Shown one piece after another: positions 15,828 to 23,573 of a DNA stretch of 23,646 bases. A model generated the notes under the pieces. That model was not told the DNA's origin. It saw only the letters and a list, made by a program, of their open reading frames with translations, and searched no databases. The translations under genes and the position numbers were made by a program. Position 1 is the first letter of the stretch; every line of letters begins with the position of its first letter. Origin of the DNA: Candidatus Hydrogenedens terephthalaticus JGI OTU-1 (lineage in GTDB: Bacteria > Hydrogenedentota > Hydrogenedentia > Hydrogenedentales > Hydrogenedentaceae); the NCBI GenBank assembly GCA_000493945.1, contig AWNW01000004.1, positions 1 to 23,646 of the forward strand, read 5' to 3'.

Positions 15828-18429
15828 GTTCTATTGCCTCATTAAATTTTTCAATATCTTTTCCACCAGCCTGAGCAAAATCTTTTCTTCCTCCACCTTT
15901 TCCACCTACAATTTGTGCTAACTGGTTAACTATATCAGAAGAACTAAACTTATGGATTAAATCTTTTGTAACACCTACGCAGAAAGTAGCTTTATCTTCA
16001 TATTTTATCCCTATAACTACAATTCCGGATTTAATTTTGTCTTTCAAATGGTCTACCAGTGTTCGTGCTTGATTAATATCCTCATTTTCCAGTTCTAATG
16101 TTATAAAATTAACACCATCAACCGATTTAACATTTTTTAACAAATCTTTCCCTTCACCTAATAATGCTTGTCGTTTCCATTTCTCTAATTCTTTATAAAG
16201 TTTTTTATTTTCTTCAATTATTTGTAATATTCGTTCTTGAAGTCCTTCGGGAGATGAATTTATACTTTCCGAAAGTTCTTTAATCATTCGCTCTGTTTTT
16301 TGTATCCATTGTATAAAAGGTTCACCACATATTGCTTCGATTCTACGGACTCCAGCAGAGACGGATGATTCCGACAAAATCTTAAAACCGCCTATAACAC
16401 CAGTTCGGGAAACATGACATCCACCACAAAATTCGGTGCTAATGCCATTGATTTTAACTACTCGAACAATATCCCCGTATTTTTCTCCAAATAAAGCCAT
16501 AGCCCCTAATTTTTTGGCTTCGTCTATGGGTAGATATAAAACATTAACATCATAATCTTCCCTAATCTTTTCATTAACCCATTTTTCAATATCCAGAATA
16601 CGGTCATAACCCAATGCCTCAAAATGAGTAAAATCAAAACGAAGTCTCTCTTCGGAGACCATAGATCCGCATTGATGAACATGTTCACCTAAAATATCAC
16701 GAAGTGCCGATTGGAGCAAGTGCGTAGCCGTATGATGATTTTGAATAGTAAGCCTTCTTTTATAGTCAATTATGGCATTAATATCGTCATCTGTTTTTAA
16801 CTGACCATTAATTACTTTTACATAATGAACAAACAACTTATCCAACACTTTTTTAGTATCGGTGACTTCAACAAGGGTTTTTCCATCCAATCCTGCCAGT
16901 GTACCTATATCACCTACTTGTCCACCACTTTCCGCATAAAAAGGGGTTTTGTTAAGGATTACACATCCTTCCTCTCCCTCTTTTAATACATTTACAGCGT
17001 TATTTTCTTTTACAATTGCTACAATTTTACAAACCGCAGTATTTTGTTCATAACCTATAAATTCCGTTTCACCATGTTGGGCTAAAATCTGGTGATACAC
17101 AGGGGATATTTCCTGCTGACCACTCCCTACCCAGGTTTTCCGTGTGGCTTCTCTTTGTTTTTCTTTTGCTTCTGAATATCCCATTTCATCTAATTCAAAA
17201 CCCTTTTCTTCAGCCATATCTTTCACTATATCAAGGGGGAAGCCGTATGTATCATGAAGTTTGAAAAGGATCTCACCCGGTATAAGTTTTTCTCCTTTAC
17301 TATTCATATCTTCGAAAAGTTCTTTCAGTATATCCATACCACGAGAGAGAGTACTGCCAAAACGCTCTTCTTCAAGGTGTATAATTTTTTCAATTTGTGT
17401 TTGTGTTTCTATCAATTCCGGATAATATTTGCCCATATTTTGAATTACAACTTTGGAGATTTTATATAGAAAGGGTTTGACCAACCCAATTTCTCTACCA
17501 AATCGTGAAGCCCGTCTTAATATTCTTCTCCAAACATATCCCCTACCCTCATTTGCTGGTAAAATCCCATCAGCCGTCATAAATGATAATGCTCGAATAT
17601 GGTCTGCTATGACACGGAAAGGAACAGGATTTTCTTGATAGGAACATGCTGCAATTTCTTGCGTAGTTTCTATAATTGGGAACAAAACATCGGTATCAAA
17701 GACAGTTGTCTTATTTTGCAATAATAAACACATTCGTTCTAATCCCATACCCGTATCAATGCCCCGATTTTTTAACGGTAAACGAGTACCATCTACCTGC
17801 TGGTCATATTGAGGAAATACCAGATTCCAGAATTCTAAAAAACGCTCATGAGGGTCATTTTCGGGTGTAGCATGCGGATCTATCTCTTCACCTTTATCAA
17901 AAAGAAGTTCTGAACAGGGACCACAAGCACCCGAATCACCTGCAGGACCCCAAAAATTGTCTTTTGCTCCCAGACGAACTATTCTTTTTTCAGGAACTCC
18001 AATCTCCTTGTTCCAAATATCAAAAGCCTCATCATCTTCTTCATAGACCGATACCCATATTTGTTCAGGCTTTATTTTCATAATTTGTGTTGAATATTCC
18101 CATGCCCACTGGATAGCCTCTCTCTTAAAATAATCACCAAAAGAAAAATTACCAAGCATTTCAAAAAAAGTCAGATGACGCGAGGTCTTCCCTACTTCCT
18201 CCAAATCATTGGCTTTTCCTCCTGCTCTTAAACATTTTTGTACTGTTGTAGCCCTCCGATATGGAACAGGAACCTCCCCCGTGTAATAAGGTTTAAACTG
18301 AACCATTCCTGCACTGGTAAAAAGTAATGTAGGGTCATTTTTGGGAATTAATGTATCACTTTTTTCTATAACATGACCTCTGTTCTTAAAAAAATCTAAA
18401 TAACTCTCACGAATTTCAAAACTTTTCAC
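15781..18429 (-). CDS. alaS: Alanine--tRNA ligase
   Basis: Class II synthetase that charges tRNA-Ala. The 882 residues are full length. The catalytic core begins FLKNRGH-like (DFFKNRGHVIEKS) and contains LLFTSAGMVQFKPYY and HLTFFEMLGNFSFGDYF. The editing domain, which removes Ser and Gly from mischarged tRNA, has HTATHLL at about 563-569 and the CGGCHVSRTG zinc-site motif at about 665-674. The C-Ala domain ends with GGKGGGRKDFAQAGGKD. The start is GTG with GGAG eight bases upstream. It heads a three-gene minus-strand run. A few mid-protein positions vary, but no active-site loss is seen. Confidence 0.97.
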   Translation of the reverse strand: MKSFEIRESYLDFFKNRGHVIEKSDTLIPKNDPTLLFTSAGMVQFKPYYTGEVPVPYRRATTVQKCLRAGGKANDLEEVGKTSRHLTFFEMLGNFSFGDYFKREAIQWAWEYSTQIMKIKPEQIWVSVYEEDDEAFDIWNKEIGVPEKRIVRLGAKDNFWGPAGDSGACGPCSELLFDKGEEIDPHATPENDPHERFLEFWNLVFPQYDQQVDGTRLPLKNRGIDTGMGLERMCLLLQNKTTVFDTDVLFPIIETTQEIAACSYQENPVPFRVIADHIRALSFMTADGILPANEGRGYVWRRILRRASRFGREIGLVKPFLYKISKVVIQNMGKYYPELIETQTQIEKIIHLEEERFGSTLSRGMDILKELFEDMNSKGEKLIPGEILFKLHDTYGFPLDIVKDMAEEKGFELDEMGYSEAKEKQREATRKTWVGSGQQEISPVYHQILAQHGETEFIGYEQNTAVCKIVAIVKENNAVNVLKEGEEGCVILNKTPFYAESGGQVGDIGTLAGLDGKTLVEVTDTKKVLDKLFVHYVKVINGQLKTDDDINAIIDYKRRLTIQNHHTATHLLQSALRDILGEHVHQCGSMVSEERLRFDFTHFEALGYDRILDIEKWVNEKIREDYDVNVLYLPIDEAKKLGAMALFGEKYGDIVRVVKINGISTEFCGGCHVSRTGVIGGFKILSESSVSAGVRRIEAICGEPFIQWIQKTERMIKELSESINSSPEGLQERILQIIEENKKLYKELEKWKRQALLGEGKDLLKNVKSVDGVNFITLELENEDINQARTLVDHLKDKIKSGIVVIGIKYEDKATFCVGVTKDLIHKFSSSDIVNQLAQIVGGKGGGRKDFAQAGGKDIEKFNEAIEHVPNIIKMFNKADKS

Positions 18430-18527
18430 GATATTATCTCCATTTGATATTAAAGAATTGCATAATGAGGTATATAGATTTTACCAAAATTTTTATAAAC
18501 ATTTACAGATGAGAACTTATTCATACA

Positions 18528-18558
18528 AAAAGAGAGAACTAAAGAAGTTCTCTCTTTT
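18528..18558 (-). terminator. Intrinsic terminator after the surface-protein gene
   Basis: AAAAGAGAGAACT (18528-18540) and AGTTCTCTCTTTT (18546-18558) pair perfectly over 13 bp around a five-base loop. On the minus strand the stem ends in a T-run, 31 bases beyond the stop at 18590, as for a rho-independent terminator. It separates the riboswitch-controlled unit from alaS, which must therefore have its own promoter in 18430-18527. Confidence 0.8.
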
Positions 18559-18589
18559 ATGTATTCTCCATCTGTTTTAAGAAAAATGG

Positions 18590-19918
18590 CTAAATTAATG
18601 GTCTCTTTTTTAATCTGTAAATAGATGTTAAACTTAACAAAACAATCGTTGTTAAAAGAAATAGAGGACTATATAAAGGCACGCTATTTTCTGTAACAAT
18701 GATATGAAGTGTATACATGGCTTTTTCATTGCCGTAAGTACATATATATGTTCCTGTATCTTCGGGTTGTGCATTATAGATTAATAATTTTTTACAATGT
18801 ATCCCCGATATTCTTGGATTTGTACTTATATCACCATTTATTTTACTCCATGTGAATTGCGAACCTTCAGGAATTGTTTCTCCAAATATGTCCAGACATA
18901 CATCCTCACCAGCACGATAAATAGACTTTCTAATAGGTTTGCAATCCGGACATTCTTCCTGCTCTGTCCTAACAATAAGATATCCCATGTTATAAACTAT
19001 TGCTAATATTGTATCTGAGTAGGAATTATAAAAAGCAGAATAATATCCCTGATTATTTGCAGGGTCCCAAACGCGAACAATTTCACCTGTAGTCGGATTT
19101 ACTTCTTGTATCCCGCCCGGAAGCATAAAGCCTTCAGAACCACCGATGATTAGTAAGTTATCTATACTAATTCCTGAAACTCCTCCTGAAAAATACCTTC
19201 CGGATGTCCCAATAAGAGTCCCATCTGTTTCCCAAACAAGATTTGTATGTGTATTATAAGCATTTATTAGCGAGGAAACTGCAAATTTTCGTATTTCTCT
19301 GGTATTCCCATCTGTTATGTATACCCAATTGCCATCTTTTGCTAATGTAGCCGAATAGGCAAAGGGTGGCTTATCAATTACCATATCTTTGTTTGACGAT
19401 TTAGGTTTCGATAAAACGAATTGTGTAGTGTTTCCACTTTTTGTGTTTACTGGCAAAATATGAATTTCACTACCTGAAAAGTCAGGTTTTGTAATATCAA
19501 GCAATAGCAACTCTGATGTTAAGTAAATACCATAATAATGGCTGATATTTGCAATAATAGATAGCGGTGTAAAATCTTGGGGATTTGTTAAATCAAGGAG
19601 ATATATATCTCCCAAATATCCCTGTCCTAATATTGCCTTCTTTTCATCAGGACTAATTGCAACAAATGCGGGGTCTCCTTGATAGCCTTCTGCAATTAAG
19701 GAATATGCATCATTTTTGGGAGCAAGCTGTTTATAGACCTGGTTTCCATTCCAAATTAAGAAAGTACCGTCATTAAGTGGAGCGGAAGTAACAAAGTATG
19801 AACCGGGTGCAGGTTGTGGTATATTAGGCAAAGGAATTACTGTCTCTGCAACGGTATTTAATACTAATAAAAATGAACTGCAAATAAAAATGGATTTAAA
19901 ACAATTATAGGGAAACAT
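18590..19918 (-). CDS. Secreted beta-propeller/Ig-domain protein with C-terminal membrane tail, riboswitch-controlled
   Basis: A 442-residue exported protein. A signal peptide covers about residues 1-24. Residues 30-320 hold four or more beta-propeller-like units: DPAFVAISPDEKKAILGQG, AYSATLAKDGNWVYITDGN, GISIDNLLIIGGSEG and YYSAFYNSYSDTILAIVYN. After CPDC (323-326) an Ig-like domain (about 333-410) has Cys341, Trp357, Cys375 and the DTGTYIC signature with Cys393. The C-terminus is VPLYSP, a hydrophobic helix (about 417-434) and RLKKRPLI, the layout of PEP-CTERM/exosortase-type or simple C-terminal anchors. Its strong site AGGAGG precedes the ATG. A cobalamin riboswitch lies in its leader, so it is probably repressed by B12. 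A role in surface capture of corrinoids, as for BtuG propellers, is inference. No transporter gene is adjacent. Confidence 0.85.
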   Translation of the reverse strand: MFPYNCFKSIFICSSFLLVLNTVAETVIPLPNIPQPAPGSYFVTSAPLNDGTFLIWNGNQVYKQLAPKNDAYSLIAEGYQGDPAFVAISPDEKKAILGQGYLGDIYLLDLTNPQDFTPLSIIANISHYYGIYLTSELLLLDITKPDFSGSEIHILPVNTKSGNTTQFVLSKPKSSNKDMVIDKPPFAYSATLAKDGNWVYITDGNTREIRKFAVSSLINAYNTHTNLVWETDGTLIGTSGRYFSGGVSGISIDNLLIIGGSEGFMLPGGIQEVNPTTGEIVRVWDPANNQGYYSAFYNSYSDTILAIVYNMGYLIVRTEQEECPDCKPIRKSIYRAGEDVCLDIFGETIPEGSQFTWSKINGDISTNPRISGIHCKKLLIYNAQPEDTGTYICTYGNEKAMYTLHIIVTENSVPLYSPLFLLTTIVLLSLTSIYRLKKRPLI

Positions 19919-19920
19919 AA

Positions 19921-19985
19921 TTTTCCTCCTTCTGGTTACAAAATTGATTAGAGTTTAACTTTTTCATTGCTTAAAGGGAGGAAAA
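19921..19985 (-). promoter_or_regulatory. Ribosome-site sequestering element (riboswitch expression platform)
   Basis: In the leader RNA, UUUUCCUCC (template positions 19985-19977) is perfectly complementary to GGAGGAAAA (19929-19921), which is the ribosome binding site of the surface-protein gene. Nine consecutive pairs, with three more after one mismatch, could hide the site. No strong terminator is seen between aptamer and gene, so control at the level of translation is more likely than attenuation. How the aptamer gates this pairing is not shown by the sequence. Confidence 0.6.
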
Positions 19986-20061
19986 GCAGGCAGGTAGGCT
20001 TTTTCAGAGGGGAAATTGCCATCCCGCAACAACCTTTCCGCGAGTTGTTACAGTAAATCTT

Positions 20062-20208
20062 CCTAACCAATGCAGGTCTTCTGGCTTCCGGCTCACCCTA
20101 CTTATCACGCCTTCCCGTTATACCAGTGGCTTTTTGTGACTTTCGTCCCCGGTTACAGCAGCGCGTCTGCGACGGACTTTCACCGTTCTTCCCTATACAT
20201 TAGTCAGG
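20062..20208 (-). promoter_or_regulatory. Cobalamin (adenosylcobalamin-type) riboswitch aptamer
   Basis: Read on the minus strand, the conserved cobalamin-riboswitch elements occur in order: GGGAA (20193-20189), GGTGAAAGTCC (20184-20174), CTGTAACCGGGGACGAAAG, GCCACTGG (20130-20123), CGGGAAGGC and the B12 box AGCCAGAAGACCTGC (20086-20072). The closing P1 helix is formed by CCTGACTAATG (20208-20198) and CATTGGTTAGG (20072-20062), 11 pairs including G-U. The aptamer is complete. It lies about 145 bases before the surface-protein ATG and 57 bases after the cheB stop, both on the same strand. B12 binding should turn the downstream gene down. Confidence 0.95.
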
Positions 20209-20249
20209 TTATTTTCGTTTCACCTCCTTTCTACATGTTGATTGGGCAT

Positions 20250-20279
20250 ATCATAGAATAATTATTTATTCTGATGCAA
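20250..20279 (-). promoter_or_regulatory. Candidate promoter of the riboswitch unit
   Basis: On the minus strand TTGCAT (20279-20274, 3 of 6) and TATGAT (20255-20250, 5 of 6) are separated by 18 bases, overlapping the end of cheB. A start near 20243 would put about 35 bases before the aptamer. The -35 match is weak; read-through from the che genes is possible instead. Confidence 0.35.
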
Positions 20280-21342
20280 GTTCCAGGATTTTTTGTGGTA
20301 TTTTATCTAAAGGCACAACATAATCAACTGCATTTAATGCAATAGCCTCTTTCGGCATACCAAATACCACACAGGTAGATTCATCCTGAGCGATAGTTTT
20401 TGCACCTTGTTCATGCATTAGTTTCATTCCTTCTGCACCGTCTTTTCCCATTCCCGTCATAATTACTCCGACTACATTTTTACCACCGTATTGACTGGCT
20501 GATTTGAATAAAACATCAACGGATGGGCGATGCCTGGATACTAATGGACCCGATTTAACCTCTACATAATAATTGGCTCCTGACCGCTTTAAGAGCATGT
20601 GATAATTCCCCGGTGCAATCAAAGCCCGTCCTGGAATTACCGAATCTCCATTGCTTGCTTCTTTTACCTCAATATCACATAATTCATTTAATCGGTCAGC
20701 GAAAGAACGGGTAAAATGTTCAGGCATGTGTTGGACAATTGCAATCCCCGGTGCATTGGGTGGCATTACCCTTAATACCTTGGCTAATGCTTCGGTTCCT
20801 CCTGTGGAAGCACCTATAACAACAACTTTATTTGTTGTTTTTGTTAAAGATAATTTTTTGTATGCTGTGGTTGCAGATGTCGTGCTTATTTCTTTTTTCT
20901 GCACACGCACTCGTGCAGATGCTTTTATCTTATCTATTAATTCTACGGACATATCTCCTACGGTATATGCTGCTCCAGGTTTGCACAAGACTTCAACAGC
21001 ACCTGCTTCAAGTGCCTCCATTGCCAATTCCCCTCCTTTAGGAGTAAGAGAGGAAACAATAATCACAGGCAAAGGATAATACTGCATTAATTTTTTCAGG
21101 AAGGTTATACCGTCCATCCTGGGCATTTCTATATCTAATGTAATGACATCAGGCTTTAACTGTACAATCTTATCACGGGCAACATAGGGGTCAGGAGCAG
21201 TTCCAATAACTTCAATATTAGGGTCTTTCGATAATTCCTTTTGTAGAATACTCCGTACCATTGCAGAATCATCAACAATAAGGACTTTTATAGGTCTTGT
21301 TACTCCTGGAATATCTATCCCTGATATATTTCTATCACCCAT
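20266..21342 (-). CDS. cheB: Chemotaxis response regulator protein-glutamate methylesterase
   Basis: Two-domain enzyme of 358 residues that demethylates or deamidates chemoreceptors and resets signalling. The receiver domain (about 18-135) has the acidic pair D24-D25 and the phosphoacceptor D70 in VITLDIEMPRMDG. A linker leads to the methylesterase domain (about 170-355) with the catalytic triad visible: S179 in GASTGG, H205 in VQHMPEHF and D301 in TGMGKDGAEGM. The gene starts two bases after the cheX-like stop with AAAGGATG as ribosome site. No cheA, cheW, cheR or receptor gene is in the window, so these must lie elsewhere. Confidence 0.96.
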   Translation of the reverse strand: MGDRNISGIDIPGVTRPIKVLIVDDSAMVRSILQKELSKDPNIEVIGTAPDPYVARDKIVQLKPDVITLDIEMPRMDGITFLKKLMQYYPLPVIIVSSLTPKGGELAMEALEAGAVEVLCKPGAAYTVGDMSVELIDKIKASARVRVQKKEISTTSATTAYKKLSLTKTTNKVVVIGASTGGTEALAKVLRVMPPNAPGIAIVQHMPEHFTRSFADRLNELCDIEVKEASNGDSVIPGRALIAPGNYHMLLKRSGANYYVEVKSGPLVSRHRPSVDVLFKSASQYGGKNVVGVIMTGMGKDGAEGMKLMHEQGAKTIAQDESTCVVFGMPKEAIALNAVDYVVPLDKIPQKILELASE

Positions 21343-21344
21343 TG

Positions 21345-21818
21345 TTATACTGCATCCTTTTGTTCTTTTTCATATTCCACAGATATATATACAGGATAAT
21401 CGTCCAAATTTAACTTGACGAAATTTGCGTCTTGTTTTATCTTTTCCCATTGTTCATCATTAATCTCATCCGCAGAAGGAGGTTGAAGTTCAAAGACAGG
21501 TTCTGTTCCAGCTAAGGAAGTCAAAAAATTACCACAAAAAATATTTAAAAACTCACAAAGAGCATCTTTCGGTTCTACTTCTATATCCGTTTCCTCTTCA
21601 TCAATACCTAAAACATTGCTCATCATTTCTTTACACAAATCTTCCGGAGTTGCCATTATTGCCTTGCCTGTATAAGGTCCAGAAAAAGACATCTCTGCAC
21701 GGATATAAGGTGGGTCTACATCTTGTTGCTCAGACCAGTCATCTGCAAACATAAAAGCAAATTCTTTTGCTACATCTGTTAAAACTTTTTTAATTAATTC
21801 TTTATCTGTTTGATTCAT
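21345..21818 (-). CDS. CheX/CheC-like phosphatase domain protein
   Basis: A 157-residue acidic protein. The motif DALCEFLNIFCGN near 85-97 matches the CheC/CheX/FliY active-site pattern D-x3-E-x2-N, whose Glu and Asn catalyse dephosphorylation of CheY-P. It has one such motif, as CheX does. A second proline-containing part (ELQPPS) follows about 20 residues later, near where the family's conserved Pro sits. The N-terminal strands YIRAEMSFSGPYTGKAIMATPEDL are typical of the CheC-like fold. It overlaps the end of cheY by 17 bases, so the regulator and its likely phosphatase are translationally linked. Its substrate could be the adjacent CheY or CheB. Confidence 0.75.
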   Translation of the reverse strand: MNQTDKELIKKVLTDVAKEFAFMFADDWSEQQDVDPPYIRAEMSFSGPYTGKAIMATPEDLCKEMMSNVLGIDEEETDIEVEPKDALCEFLNIFCGNFLTSLAGTEPVFELQPPSADEINDEQWEKIKQDANFVKLNLDDYPVYISVEYEKEQKDAV

Positions 21819-22200
21819 CTTCAGATACTCCTAATAAATCTATTACTAATTTTTTTAATGATTCCGGTGTAAACGGCTTTCTAAGATATGCCTTAACTCC
21901 CTTTGATTTTAATTCTTCAACACGCGTTTGACTTCCTTCTGTGGATACAATAGCAATAGGAATAGTCTTTAAAATTTCATCCTGACTCATTTCATTTATC
22001 AGTTCTACCCCATTCATAATAGGCATATTAATATCGGTTAATACAAGGTCAACCCAATTATTTCGTAATGTCTCTAATGCTTCTTTCCCATTGCTTGCAT
22101 GTAAAATATTACCTATTTCTACACCGGATAATCGTAAAGTCTTTTCTATAACGGCTCGAACTGTTGTAGAATCATCAACAATTAAAATATTGATACTCAT
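21802..22200 (-). CDS. cheY: Stand-alone response regulator, CheY-like
   Basis: A 132-residue single receiver domain. The acidic pair D9-D10 (ILIVDDS), phosphoacceptor D56 in VLTDINMPIMNG, the Ser86/Thr87 switch position in AIVSTEGS and K108 in YLRKPF are all intact. The C-terminal tail (VSEDESNR) is polar. It starts within the HDOD stop as a four-base ATGA overlap, with AGGAG seven bases upstream. Whether it acts on a flagellar motor cannot be told, because no motility gene is present. The KPFTPESL ending is common in CheY-like regulators beside HDOD and CheB genes. Confidence 0.9.
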   Translation of the reverse strand: MSINILIVDDSTTVRAVIEKTLRLSGVEIGNILHASNGKEALETLRNNWVDLVLTDINMPIMNGVELINEMSQDEILKTIPIAIVSTEGSQTRVEELKSKGVKAYLRKPFTPESLKKLVIDLLGVSEDESNR

Positions 22201-23057
22201 GTAATATCTCCTGATTTTAAATTTCCCATGAATAAATCTATCTCCCCAATTAATTTAGATAAAACAATTTCTACCACTTGCATATCTATGTTCAATCGTT
22301 CTATAGAATTAATATTGTTTGAGTAATTTAAGCCGTCTATTCCTGAGCCAATACCGCATTCCAAACATACATTACTTGCAATATGAACAAAATCCGTAAC
22401 CAGACGATATTCTTCCGGGGCATTGTCCGGGTCATGGTGATATAGAATAGGCTGAACTAAGTTGTTAGGGAAATGCCATTCCTGCATTAATAAAGCACCT
22501 ACTTCTGAATGGTCGATTCCTAAAATTTCTTTCTCTGCTTTTTCAAAAGACAGTTTTTCTTCGTATGCTTTCTTCAATATCGGTTCTGCATCTATTTCTA
22601 CAAATGTTCCCAATACAATCTTCCCTATATCATGGAGCAACCCTACTGTAAAAGTGTATGGAGGAATATCTATTTCTAATTCTTTTCCCAATAATTCACT
22701 GGCTATTGCAGTCCCTACTAAGTGTTTTATTAATTCTCCTGCCGGCAAATCATATCCGCGAAGTGGTTTTACAACTGTAGGAAAAATGGCTGACGCTATA
22801 ATCATCTGCTGAATTCTGTTTATCCCTAATAATACAACTGCCTCCCGAACAGTGCTTATCTTCTTAGGTCCTGCAAAATATGCGGAATTGGCTAACTTTA
22901 ATATATTTGCAGTTAAGGTTGGGTCCATTTCTATTTCTTTGGCTATATCTAAGATTTGGGACTCTTTATTATTTATCTTATTTAAAATATGAGTAGTATT
23001 TGAAGGGAAAGCAGGGACTTCTTTAATCTTTTCTAAAATTTTTTCACGAATAGTCAT
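22197..23057 (-). CDS. HDOD domain protein
   Basis: A 286-residue protein made of one HDOD domain, a catalytically degenerate relative of HD phosphohydrolases found in signalling. Signatures are AFPSNTTHILNKI near residue 16, DPTLTANILKLANSAYF near 46-62, STVREAVVLLGINRIQQMI and LLHDIGKIVLG near 140. An HD pair remains, but the full set of metal ligands is not obvious, so binding rather than hydrolysis is expected. HDOD proteins occur in chemosensory and two-component clusters, and some act as output partners of CheY-like regulators. It lies 14 bases after cheD and overlaps cheY. Confidence 0.9.
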   Translation of the reverse strand: MTIREKILEKIKEVPAFPSNTTHILNKINNKESQILDIAKEIEMDPTLTANILKLANSAYFAGPKKISTVREAVVLLGINRIQQMIIASAIFPTVVKPLRGYDLPAGELIKHLVGTAIASELLGKELEIDIPPYTFTVGLLHDIGKIVLGTFVEIDAEPILKKAYEEKLSFEKAEKEILGIDHSEVGALLMQEWHFPNNLVQPILYHHDPDNAPEEYRLVTDFVHIASNVCLECGIGSGIDGLNYSNNINSIERLNIDMQVVEIVLSKLIGEIDLFMGNLKSGDIT

Positions 23058-23071
23058 TTTATCTTTCCTGG

Positions 23072-23548
23072 TTATAATTCATATTCTTTCCCGGCACTTT
23101 TAATTATCGTTTTACCATCATTAATTTGTAAGTATACTGTTCTTGCTATTGTTCCACCAACATCTTCCGATGAGATTAGTATATTATTTTTCCAAAGGAG
23201 TTTTCTCACTACAATATGATTTCTTTCTCCAATTCGGAACATCCCATTGTCATCTAACAAAACAGCACCTCCTGCTATTTTTGCAACAATTCTACTCTTA
23301 TTGGCGCCCATATTAATTAGCGTTTGTAACATTAAAGGCAAACCTGTATCAACAAACATATACGGAACTTCTTTTGCTCGTTCAGGGTCAACTTTTGACA
23401 GAGGTAACATACAATGAATAAGTCCACCTATTTTTTGAAGAGGGTCATACAAAGTGACGCCAACGCATGAACCCAGAGAATATGTTACCAACACATCCTC
23501 CGGGTTGCTGGAAACTTTCATATCGGATATATTTACTGTGATCAACAC
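23072..23548 (-). CDS. cheD: Chemoreceptor glutamine deamidase CheD
   Basis: CheD deamidates specific glutamines of chemoreceptors and, in partner systems, is controlled by CheC. The 158 residues match the family. The catalytic Thr22, Cys28 and His45 occur in VTYSLGSCVGVTLYD and GGLIHCMLP, at the spacing expected from characterised CheD. The start is GTG at 23548 with AAAGGTG seven bases upstream; a TTG directly after it is an alternative that would remove only one residue. A CheC/CheX-like protein is encoded two genes downstream, which is a meaningful pairing. Confidence 0.94.
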   Translation of the reverse strand: MLITVNISDMKVSSNPEDVLVTYSLGSCVGVTLYDPLQKIGGLIHCMLPLSKVDPERAKEVPYMFVDTGLPLMLQTLINMGANKSRIVAKIAGGAVLLDDNGMFRIGERNHIVVRKLLWKNNILISSEDVGGTIARTVYLQINDGKTIIKSAGKEYEL

Positions 23549-23573
23549 CTTATCACACCTTTAATATCTAAAT

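Noticed and set aside
19961..20061. Intrinsic terminator as riboswitch attenuator
   Set aside because: The hairpins here (AACAACU/GGUUGUU and AAAAGC/GCUUUU) are weak and lack a following U-run; sequestration of the ribosome site fits better.
20070..20261. 63-codon plus-strand reading frame
   Set aside because: It is the antisense of the cobalamin riboswitch; its bases are explained by conserved aptamer elements and it has no ribosome site.
20651..21079. 142-codon plus-strand frame opposite cheB
   Set aside because: It is a shadow of cheB, whose active-site motifs explain the sequence on the minus strand.
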